Part shown: positions 57,627-64,000 of the stretch, one piece after another | Numbering within the stretch: position 1 is the first letter of the stretch | Layout: the number at the start of each line of letters is the position of its first letter | Origin: Mycolicibacterium goodii | GTDB taxonomy: Bacteria > Actinomycetota > Actinomycetes > Mycobacteriales > Mycobacteriaceae | Assembly: GCF_022370755.2 (NCBI RefSeq) | Contig: NZ_CP092364.2 | Location: 1,860,001 to 1,924,000, forward strand | Direction: 5' to 3' | Length of the DNA: 64,000 nt | Made by a program: the position numbers and the translations under genes | The notes under the pieces: generated by a model | Told to the model about the DNA's origin: nothing | What the model saw: the letters and a program-made list of their open reading frames with translations, nothing else | Database searches by the model: none

Positions 57627-58184
57627 TCAGGGGGTCGGGCTCGGAGTCGGCTGGTCAGCCGGTCGGTCGGCGACTGCGCCCATCTCCAGCAGCATGTCGG
57701 CAGTGTGCCGGGTCAACTGCCAGTCCGGGCCGTTCGGAGTGAACTCCATGGGGAACGTGAACATGCCGGGTTGGTCGCCTTCACCGGCGGTGACGTGGAT
57801 GGTCGCGACGACATTACCCGTGTCGTTCTCCGACCACGCCAGATCCGTCGCCTCGAAGTTCAGCGGCGTGAAACCGTTGTCGGCCAAAGCGCGCCCGAAC
57901 TTGTCCAGGGCTTCGGCGTCGTCGGGTGTGGCCTGCTCGACGAGCCCGATCTTGTCTGCGCCTGAGATGTTGACGTCGGCGAGGCGGTACAGCACCCCGG
58001 TGAGCGCCTCAGGGGCGGGCAGCGGGTGTGCCGGCGGAGGAGCAGGCGTCGTCACCACAGCCGACGTGGACGGCACCGCCACGGGCTCGTCGGCCCGGCG
58101 GTCGTCACTGCCGCATCCCGATAGCCCAAGTGCCGCCACGGTGACCGTGGCGGCACTCAGGACTGCGATTCGGTACCGGATCAA
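57627..58184 (-). CDS. lppK: Lipoprotein LppK
   Basis: A 185-residue lipoprotein. The signal ends in the lipobox LSGC (Cys at about 24), after VLSAATVTVAALG. A Pro-rich linker is followed by a compact exported domain (LYRLADVNISGADKIGLVEQ; WQLTRHTADMLLEMGAVA). It is colinear with Rv2116 (LppK). Role unknown. Eight bp separate its ATG from the MTB12-like gene upstream. Confidence 0.9.
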   Translation of the reverse strand: MIRYRIAVLSAATVTVAALGLSGCGSDDRRADEPVAVPSTSAVVTTPAPPPAHPLPAPEALTGVLYRLADVNISGADKIGLVEQATPDDAEALDKFGRALADNGFTPLNFEATDLAWSENDTGNVVATIHVTAGEGDQPGMFTFPMEFTPNGPDWQLTRHTADMLLEMGAVADRPADQPTPSPTP

Positions 58185-58192
58185 CGACCGCC

Positions 58193-58696
58193 TCAGCCGA
58201 CAGACGACAGCAGCGACAGGGCCGATCCCTTCGAGATCTGCCAGCCGGTCGGGCTGGGGCCTGCCACGAACTGGATGTTCTGGGTCGCGGTGCCACCGGT
58301 CGCGGCCGTGGCCGTCACGTCGGCGTAGGCCACGGGGCCCTGCTGGTCGACGTTGGTCACGGTGAACGTCAGCGGAAACTTGCCCTCGGCCGCGGCGCGG
58401 TTGTACGCGCGGTCGGCGGCGATGCTCTCGACGCGCCCGATACCGCCCTGGATGTACGGCGCCTTACCGCTGAATGAACCGCCGCCGGCGAGGGCCTGCA
58501 GGGTCTGGATCAGCGGGGTTTCGAGCTCGGGCGCCGGAAGCGCAGGCAGCGGAGCGCCGTACACGACCGGCTGGATGGCAGGTGACGTCGACATTCCGCT
58601 GGATGCAATGGAAGTCACACCCGCCGCTGCGCCGCCTACCACAGCGGCCGCTGCAGCTGCGGTGATGAAGCCGGTAACGAGGGATTTCGGGGTCAC
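58193..58696 (-). CDS. MTB12/CFP2-like secreted antigen
   Basis: A 167-residue exported protein. A signal peptide spans about 1-33 (ITAAAAAAVVGGAAAGVTSI), then the low-molecular-weight antigen domain: LIQTLQALAGGGSFSGKAPY, YIQGGIGRVESIAADRAYN, VAYADVTATAATGG and a terminal WQISKGSALSLLSSVG. This is the MTB12 (CFP-2) family of secreted antigens. It is the first gene of the lppK-DUF503 unit and divergent from mpa across 145 bp. Confidence 0.9.
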   Translation of the reverse strand: MTPKSLVTGFITAAAAAAVVGGAAAGVTSIASSGMSTSPAIQPVVYGAPLPALPAPELETPLIQTLQALAGGGSFSGKAPYIQGGIGRVESIAADRAYNRAAAEGKFPLTFTVTNVDQQGPVAYADVTATAATGGTATQNIQFVAGPSPTGWQISKGSALSLLSSVG

Positions 58697-58841
58697 GACT
58701 GTCCTTTCGATCGGACCTACTGAACTGAGAGGTTAACAGCGGTGCTGGTGTGTCGAGTTCCTAGACCACACACAAAGGCTGAATCGCCGGTAGCGTTGAA
58801 GTTGTTACTGCACCAACTTGCGGTGCGGGAGGGAGCGCAAT

Positions 58842-60683
58842 ATGAGTGAGTCAGAGCGTTCGGAAGGTTATCCCGAGGGTGCCGCTGGGTCCGGATCGGG
58901 ATCCCTCTCCAGCGACGATGCCGCCGAGCTGGAGGCATTGCGCCGGGAGGCCGCGATGCTGCGCGAGCAACTGGAAAACGCAGTGGGCCCGCAGAGTGGT
59001 TTGCGAAGTGCCCGAGACGTACATCAGCTTGAAGCGCGGATCGACTCCCTTGCGGCCCGCAATGCCAAGTTGATGGACACCCTCAAGGAAGCCCGCCAGC
59101 AGTTGCTCGCCCTGCGCGAGGAAGTCGACCGCCTCGGTCAGCCCCCGAGCGGATACGGCGTGCTGCTGGGTACGCACGACGACGACACGGTCGACGTGTT
59201 CACGTCGGGCCGCAAGATGCGGCTGACTTGCTCACCGAACATCGACGTCAAGGAGCTCAAGCAGGGCCAGACGGTCCGCCTCAACGAGGCGCTGACCGTG
59301 GTGGAGGCGGGCAACTTCGAGGCCGTGGGTGAGATCAGCACGCTGCGCGAGATCCTGGCCGACGGGCACCGCGCACTCGTGGTGGGTCATGCCGACGAGG
59401 AGCGCATCGTCTGGTTGGCCGAACCGCTGGTGGCTGCCAGGGATCTGCCTGAGGAGCCGAGCGACTACTTCGACGACAGCCGCCCGCGCAAGCTGCGCCC
59501 CGGCGACTCGCTTCTGGTCGACACCAAGGCCGGCTACGCGTTCGAGCGCATCCCCAAGGCCGAGGTCGAGGACCTCGTGCTCGAAGAGGTGCCAGATGTC
59601 AGCTACAACGACATCGGCGGTCTGGGTCGCCAGATCGAGCAGATCCGCGATGCGGTCGAGCTGCCGTTCCTGCACAAGGACCTCTACAAGGAGTACTCGC
59701 TGCGTCCGCCCAAGGGCGTGCTGCTCTACGGTCCGCCCGGTTGCGGTAAGACGCTGATCGCCAAGGCCGTCGCCAACTCCCTCGCGAAGAAGATGGCCGA
59801 GGTCCGCGGCGACGACGCCCGCGAGGCCAAGAGCTACTTCCTCAACATCAAGGGCCCCGAGCTGCTGAACAAGTTCGTCGGTGAGACCGAGCGTCACATC
59901 CGGCTGATCTTCCAGCGCGCGCGGGAGAAGGCGTCCGAGGGCACCCCGGTGATCGTGTTCTTCGACGAGATGGACTCGATCTTCCGCACCCGCGGCACCG
60001 GCGTGAGCTCCGACGTGGAGACGACGGTTGTGCCGCAGCTCCTTTCGGAGATCGACGGTGTCGAGGGTCTGGAGAACGTCATCGTGATCGGCGCCTCCAA
60101 CCGCGAGGACATGATCGACCCGGCGATCCTGCGGCCCGGCCGCCTGGACGTCAAGATCAAGATCGAGCGTCCGGACGCCGAAGCCGCGCAGGACATCTTC
60201 AGCAAGTACCTCACCGAGGACCTGCCGGTGCACGCCGACGATCTCGCGGAGTTCAACGGCGACCGTGCGCTGTGCATCAAGGCGATGATCGAGAAGGTCG
60301 TCGACCGGATGTACGCCGAGATCGACGACAACCGGTTCCTCGAGGTGACCTACGCCAACGGCGACAAGGAGGTCATGTACTTCAAGGACTTCAACTCGGG
60401 CGCGATGATCCAGAACGTCGTCGACCGGGCCAAGAAGTACGCGATCAAGTCGGTGCTGGAAACCGGCCAGAAAGGTCTGCGGATCCAGCATCTGCTGGAC
60501 TCGATCGTCGACGAGTTCGCCGAGAACGAGGACCTGCCCAACACCACGAATCCCGATGACTGGGCCAGGATCTCGGGCAAGAAGGGCGAGCGGATCGTCT
60601 ACATCCGCACGCTGGTCACCGGGAAGAGCTCGAGTGCGTCGCGGGCGATCGACACCGAGAGCAACCTCGGCCAGTACCTGTAG
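58842..60683 (+). CDS. mpa: Mycobacterial proteasome AAA+ ATPase Mpa (ARC)
   Basis: A 613-residue proteasomal ATPase that unfolds pupylated proteins for the 20S proteasome. It has an N-terminal coiled coil (about 25-95: [18 protein letters not shown]), two OB domains, then the AAA domain with Walker A GPPGCGKT, Walker [11 protein letters not shown] and the arginine-finger region [16 protein letters not shown]. The C-terminal GQYL motif docks into the proteasome alpha ring. ATG 58842 follows GGGAGGGAG. Pup and proteasome core genes should lie downstream in related genomes but not immediately here. Confidence 0.97.
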   Translation: MSESERSEGYPEGAAGSGSGSLSSDDAAELEALRREAAMLREQLENAVGPQSGLRSARDVHQLEARIDSLAARNAKLMDTLKEARQQLLALREEVDRLGQPPSGYGVLLGTHDDDTVDVFTSGRKMRLTCSPNIDVKELKQGQTVRLNEALTVVEAGNFEAVGEISTLREILADGHRALVVGHADEERIVWLAEPLVAARDLPEEPSDYFDDSRPRKLRPGDSLLVDTKAGYAFERIPKAEVEDLVLEEVPDVSYNDIGGLGRQIEQIRDAVELPFLHKDLYKEYSLRPPKGVLLYGPPGCGKTLIAKAVANSLAKKMAEVRGDDAREAKSYFLNIKGPELLNKFVGETERHIRLIFQRAREKASEGTPVIVFFDEMDSIFRTRGTGVSSDVETTVVPQLLSEIDGVEGLENVIVIGASNREDMIDPAILRPGRLDVKIKIERPDAEAAQDIFSKYLTEDLPVHADDLAEFNGDRALCIKAMIEKVVDRMYAEIDDNRFLEVTYANGDKEVMYFKDFNSGAMIQNVVDRAKKYAIKSVLETGQKGLRIQHLLDSIVDEFAENEDLPNTTNPDDWARISGKKGERIVYIRTLVTGKSSSASRAIDTESNLGQYL

Positions 60684-60695
60684 AACCAGGCCTGC

Positions 60696-60762
60696 ACCGC
60701 GAGCGTGCGCGTCTGCTGCCCGGCACCGCCGGATACATCAGCAGTTCGCGCACGCTCGCGGT
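60696..60762. terminator. Hairpin between mpa and convergent thioesterase gene
   Basis: Perfect 16-bp inverted arms: ACCGCGAGCGTGCGCG at 60696-60711 and its reverse complement at 60747-60762, separated by 35 nt. It fills the gap between the two stops. The stable stem could terminate both genes, though no U-run follows. The same 16-mer recurs at 61497, so it also belongs to a repeat family. Confidence 0.6.
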
Positions 60763-61230
60763 TTATTTCAGGCGTTCCAGCTTCTTGATGAACTTCCCGA
60801 CGAGCGACACCGTCGCGACCGCGAGTCCGTCGGCGTCGACCAGCTCGGCGCCGACCGTGGCGGTCACCGATGTCACCTGCAGTACGCGCGCCGTGGCGGT
60901 GTACGTCGGCGTGAGCCCGGCCCGGAGATGGTTCACCGTGAGCGTCACGGTGGGGCAGGGATAGCCCGTGACGAACAAGGCGCAGTGTGTCGCAGCCTGA
61001 TCGAGCATCTCGGCGATCGCGCCGCCGGTGACGTGTCGCAGGGCCATCGCGGTGGGTCCGGGTTCGTAGCCGACGCGCAGAGTGCGCTCCACCCGTGAGC
61101 CGTCCAGGAACCGGGTGTTGAGCGCGGCCAGATTCGGTACCAGGTTCGCGTTGGCGTGAGCCACCCACTGCGCGTCACCCAAGGCGTTGCCTGCCTCACC
61201 GAAAAGACCGAGGTATCCGAGTGTGCTCAT
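60763..61230 (-). CDS. Hotdog-fold thioesterase family protein
   Basis: A 155-residue PaaI/YiiD-like hotdog protein: RVGYEPGPTAMALRHVTGGA, AEMLDQAATHCALFVTGYPC and a beta-rich C-terminus (TATARVLQVTSVTATVGAEL). It likely hydrolyses a small acyl-CoA. ATG 61230 follows AGAGGCGAAGC; an in-frame start at 61257 adds nine residues. Convergent with mpa. Confidence 0.8.
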   Translation of the reverse strand: MSTLGYLGLFGEAGNALGDAQWVAHANANLVPNLAALNTRFLDGSRVERTLRVGYEPGPTAMALRHVTGGAIAEMLDQAATHCALFVTGYPCPTVTLTVNHLRAGLTPTYTATARVLQVTSVTATVGAELVDADGLAVATVSLVGKFIKKLERLK

Positions 61231-61840
61231 GCTTCGCCTCTCTGCCGCTCGAAACACCAGAGGCCCAATGCATCACGGACGGCGTGCGTCGCGCAGTACG
61301 CACCGGGCGATCTACCGTCTCAACGAATCTCCGAGCGTGTCGAGTTCACTGCGCAAACACGCAATTCGGGAAACGTCGCCCCTGCAGTCGTCGGCCGGCA
61401 AATTCTGACGTCGGCGAAAATGTCGAGAATTGCGCACGCTCACCGGCTGCGAGGGTGCGCAGAATGTCGCCGACACGCCGCGAATTCACCGGCAGGCGCG
61501 CACGCTCGCGGTGGCGGGCTTACCCCCTGCTGTGCAACGTCAAACATCGTCAAACATCGTTGTCCATCGGTTTTCGATGACAGATGCCACGAAAATCCGC
61601 GTGCACGCTGAAGTGGTACGTACGTACGTATATAACGATCCGATAACGACGCTGATCTTGTTCGCGGCGTGAGAAAACGCGACGTAACCGCAGATCAAGC
61701 ACCATGCGGCGACGCGGATTCGGGCGGACAACGCCTCGGGGGCGGTTGAACCTGGTGTCCCGTTGTGATTACGGTTCAAGGCACCGATGACTTGAACTGA
61801 CGATGCTCGCTGACTTTTCGGTGGTGACTCTCAACTCGAT
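61231..61840. other. Repeat-rich intergenic region upstream of the ect operon
   Basis: This 610-bp gap has no credible gene. It holds a copy of the 16-mer seen in the mpa hairpin at 61497-61512 (CGCGCACGCTCGCGGT), an imperfect hairpin at 61431-61461 (TGCGCACGCTC ... GAGGGTGCGCA), a tandem 10-bp repeat CAAACATCGT at 61541-61560, and a TACGTACGTAC-rich stretch near 61620. The ectoine promoter should lie in its right half. Short open frames in it lack coding character. Confidence 0.6.
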
Positions 61841-62392
61841 ATGCCTGTCTTAGAAAGCGTTCCGGGACGCCATACCCGGACGGTGAACTTGCGTCCGCCG
61901 CGAGGCGACGACGCGATTGCCATCCGCGATCTCGCGGCGGCCACCGGCGTGCTCGATCTCAATTCCACCTACGCCTATCTTCTGCTGGCGACGGATTTCT
62001 CCGCGACGTCAATCGTGGCCGAAACCGATGGTCAACTGCGAGGTTTCATCACGGGCTACCATCCGCCGCCGCGCCCGGACGTGTTGTTCGTCTGGCAGGT
62101 CGCGGTGGCGCCCGCCGCGCAGGGCACCGGTCTGGCCAGCGCGATGATCGACAATCTCGTCGAGCGCGTGCGTTCCGATTCGCGCGGGCAGCCGATCACG
62201 GTCGAGGCCACCGTGTCCCCGGGTAACACCGCATCGCGGGCATTCTTCGGCGCGTTCGCCCGTCGTCACGACGTCCCGCTCGTCGAGCGGCCGTATTTCG
62301 ATTCCGATCTCCTCGACGCCGACGGCGCGCACGAGGATGAGCCGATCCTGCGGATCGGACCGATCGGGGTTCACAGCGCCGTCGTGCGCTGA
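61841..62392 (+). CDS. ectA: L-2,4-diaminobutyrate acetyltransferase EctA
   Basis: A 183-residue GNAT that acetylates N-gamma of diaminobutyrate, the second step in ectoine synthesis from diaminobutyrate. Motif A is VAVAPAAQGTGLASAMIDNL, and the EctA-specific TVNLRPPRGDDAIAIRDLAA, GVLDLNSTYAYLLLATDFS and TVEATVSPGNTASRAFFGAF are present. It is the first gene of the osmoprotectant operon ectABC; 65 bp separate it from ectB. Ectoine accumulates under salt or heat stress. Confidence 0.95.
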   Translation: MPVLESVPGRHTRTVNLRPPRGDDAIAIRDLAAATGVLDLNSTYAYLLLATDFSATSIVAETDGQLRGFITGYHPPPRPDVLFVWQVAVAPAAQGTGLASAMIDNLVERVRSDSRGQPITVEATVSPGNTASRAFFGAFARRHDVPLVERPYFDSDLLDADGAHEDEPILRIGPIGVHSAVVR

Positions 62393-62457
62393 GAAGCCCG
62401 GAAACCGTTGTATTCCACCCTGTTTGATCAACCGATTTCATCGGAGGATTGTTTTTC

Positions 62458-63744
62458 GTGTTGCTCGCTGCAAACGCCCAGTTGACCGAATCCGACCTGC
62501 CCGAGGTCTTCAGCACCGTCGAGTCCGAGGTACGTAGCTACTGCCGCGGGTGGCCCGCGGTGATGGAAACCGCCAAGGACTCATGGGTGACCGACACCGA
62601 GGGGCGCCGCTACATCGACTTCTTCGCCGGCGCCGGTGCACTGAACTACGGCCACAACAACCCGAAACTCAAAGCGCCCCTGCTCGATTACCTGGCGTCG
62701 GACGGCATCGTGCACTCGCTGGACATGGCAACCACCGCCAAACAGCGCTTCCTCGAGACGTTCCAGCGCGTGGTCCTGCAACCGCGGGGCCTGGACTACA
62801 AGGTGCAGTTTCCGGGGCCGACCGGTGCCAACGCGGTTGAATCGGCCCTCAAGTTGGCCAGAAAGGTCACCGGCCGTGAGTCGGTGATCAGCTTCACCAA
62901 CGCTTTTCACGGCATGACGCTGGGCGCGCTTTCGGTCACCGGCAATTCGATGAAGCGCGCGGGCGCCGGCATCCCACTCGTCCACGCCACGCCGATGCCC
63001 TACGACAACTACTTCGGCGGCGTCACCGAGGACTTCCAGTGGTTCGGGCGTGTCCTCGACGACTCCGGCAGCGGCCTCAACCGGCCCGCCGCGGTGATCG
63101 TCGAAACCGTCCAGGGGGAGGGTGGTCTCAACGTCGCCCGCATCGAATGGCTGCAGGCGCTCGCCGATCTCTGCCGGACACGCGACATTCTGCTGATCGT
63201 CGACGACGTCCAGATGGGTTGCGGCCGTACCGGTCCGTTCTTCAGCTTCGAGGCCGCCGGCATCGTCCCCGACATCGTGACCTTGTCGAAGTCGGTCAGC
63301 GGATACGGCCTGCCGATGGCGCTGACGCTGTTCCGGCGCGACCTCGACGTGTGGGCTCCCGGCGAGCACAACGGCACGTTCCGCGGGCACAACCCGGCTT
63401 TCGTCACCGCCACCGAGGCGCTGGAAACCTACTGGCAGAACGACGAATTCAGCACCGACACCCTGCTCAAGGGCGAGCTGATCCGGACACGGCTCGAAGA
63501 GATCGCCGACCGGTACGAAGGCGTCACCGCACGGGGCCGCGGCATGGCGCAGGGTCTGAAGTTCACCGACACCGATCGGGCCGCCGAGGTGTGCAAGGCC
63601 GCGTTCGACCGCGGTGCGCTCATGGAGACCAGCGGCCCTTCCGACGAGGTCGTCAAACTCCTGCCGCCACTGACCACGTCGCGCAATGACCTGGAGGTCG
63701 GCCTGGACATCCTGGCCGAATCGATCGCCGTCACCCTGAGCTGA
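62458..63744 (+). CDS. ectB: Diaminobutyrate-2-oxoglutarate transaminase EctB
   Basis: A 428-residue class III PLP aminotransferase making diaminobutyrate from aspartate semialdehyde. It has FFAGAGALNYGHNNPKLK, FPGPTGANAVESALKLARKV, the PLP Asp in LLIVDDVQMGCGRTGPFFSF and the Schiff-base Lys in TLSKSVSGYGLPMAL. GTG 62458 lies 10 bases after GGAGG; a TTG at 62449 is too close to it. It is followed by ectC after 11 bp. Confidence 0.95.
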   Translation: MLLAANAQLTESDLPEVFSTVESEVRSYCRGWPAVMETAKDSWVTDTEGRRYIDFFAGAGALNYGHNNPKLKAPLLDYLASDGIVHSLDMATTAKQRFLETFQRVVLQPRGLDYKVQFPGPTGANAVESALKLARKVTGRESVISFTNAFHGMTLGALSVTGNSMKRAGAGIPLVHATPMPYDNYFGGVTEDFQWFGRVLDDSGSGLNRPAAVIVETVQGEGGLNVARIEWLQALADLCRTRDILLIVDDVQMGCGRTGPFFSFEAAGIVPDIVTLSKSVSGYGLPMALTLFRRDLDVWAPGEHNGTFRGHNPAFVTATEALETYWQNDEFSTDTLLKGELIRTRLEEIADRYEGVTARGRGMAQGLKFTDTDRAAEVCKAAFDRGALMETSGPSDEVVKLLPPLTTSRNDLEVGLDILAESIAVTLS

Positions 63745-63755
63745 GGAGAAACACC

Positions 63756-64000
63756 ATGATCGTCCGAACCACCCATGAGATCACCGGCACCGACCGCGAC
63801 GTCAGCGTCGGCACCTGGCGCTCCAAGCGCATCATCCTTGCCGACGACGGAGTCGGGTTCTCGTTCCACGAGACCACGATCGAGTCGAACTCGGTCAACG
63901 AATACCGCTACGAGCATCACGTCGAGGCCGTCTGGGTCGTCGAGGGCACCGGCACACTGACAAACCTCGAGACCGGCGACGAGTACGTGCTCGAGCCAGG
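63756..64000 (+). CDS. ectC: Ectoine synthase EctC, N-terminal part (cut by window end)
   Basis: The first 81 codons of a cupin-fold ectoine synthase, which cyclises N-gamma-acetyl-diaminobutyrate to ectoine. The start IVRTTHEITGTDRDVSVGTW and the metal-site region EYRYEHHVEAVWVVEGTGTL are typical. ATG 63756 follows GAGGAGA. The frame is open at the window edge, so the gene continues beyond it. Confidence 0.95.
   Translation, partial: MIVRTTHEITGTDRDVSVGTWRSKRIILADDGVGFSFHETTIESNSVNEYRYEHHVEAVWVVEGTGTLTNLETGDEYVLEP

Noticed and set aside
59232..60491. 419-codon minus-strand open frame opposite mpa
   Set aside because: Antisense shadow caused by high GC and codon bias of mpa.
61610..61640. 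Alternating TACGTACGTA stretch as a possible special structure or origin
   Set aside because: Too short and without supporting boxes; probably part of the ectoine promoter region.

Overview
The window is high-GC actinobacterial DNA, and its gene content points to a fast-growing mycobacterium (Mycolicibacterium). It carries a DosR/DevR regulator almost colinear with the M. tuberculosis protein, Mpa (the proteasome ATPase), TrmI, LppK, several wax-ester-synthase/DGAT proteins, a 13E12-type HNH protein and an ectoine cluster. The gene order (pfkB, DosR, Hsp20, group 3b hydrogenase, Mpa, ect) matches what I remember of the Mycolicibacterium smegmatis chromosome. The species assignment is from memory and was not checked by alignment.

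Region 1 (1-38,000) is a compact DosR dormancy island. It holds the end of pfkB, two full-length WS/DGAT genes and one 5'-truncated one, an Rv1733c-like membrane protein, five universal stress proteins (one frameshifted), the regulator dosR behind an Acg-type nitroreductase, the histidine kinase dosS, and an Rv2004c-like kinase. It also holds an acetate-CoA ligase, a Ddn-like protein, a GNAT, the class II ribonucleotide reductase nrdZ, the ribosome hibernation factor rafH, an SPFH protein, a P1B-type metal ATPase fused to hemerythrin, an MgtA-like ATPase, PEP synthase, hspX between two related SRPBCC-like membrane proteins, and a complete [NiFe]-hydrogenase operon of group 3b type with its maturation protease. 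Palindromes resembling the DosR box lie about 55-65 bp upstream of many of these genes, several as tandem pairs with about 21 bp between starts. The island supports hypoxic survival: redox balance (hydrogenase, nitroreductases), DNA precursors without oxygen (nrdZ), storage lipid (WS/DGAT), ribosome preservation (rafH) and stress signalling (USPs).

Region 2 (38,050-52,900) is accessory metabolism. A DinB protein, an FMN reductase divergent from a TetR regulator with palindromic operators, and an IclR regulator lead into one long operon. That operon has a MatC-like dicarboxylate permease, two class III CoA-transferases, an enoyl-CoA hydratase, a DUF35 zinc-ribbon protein, a thiolase, a degenerate SDR and an active-looking SDR, followed by a secreted NTF2-like protein, an alcohol dehydrogenase, another SDR and an acyl-CoA-dehydrogenase-like flavoprotein. 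From CoA-transferase to SDR the set matches the anaerobic toluene/benzylsuccinate beta-oxidation genes (Bbs E, F, H, A, B, C, D), including the pairing of active and catalytically dead subunits, but sits in an aerobe with no benzylsuccinate synthase or obvious BbsG nearby. This is the most interesting system in the window. The region ends in gene debris and an HNH/13E12 protein.

Region 3 (54,200-64,000) is core chromosome: DinB, thioesterase, RecB-like nuclease, trmI, DUF503, lppK, an MTB12-like secreted antigen, mpa, a hotdog thioesterase, a repeat-rich intergenic stretch, and ectA-ectB-ectC (ectC cut by the window edge).
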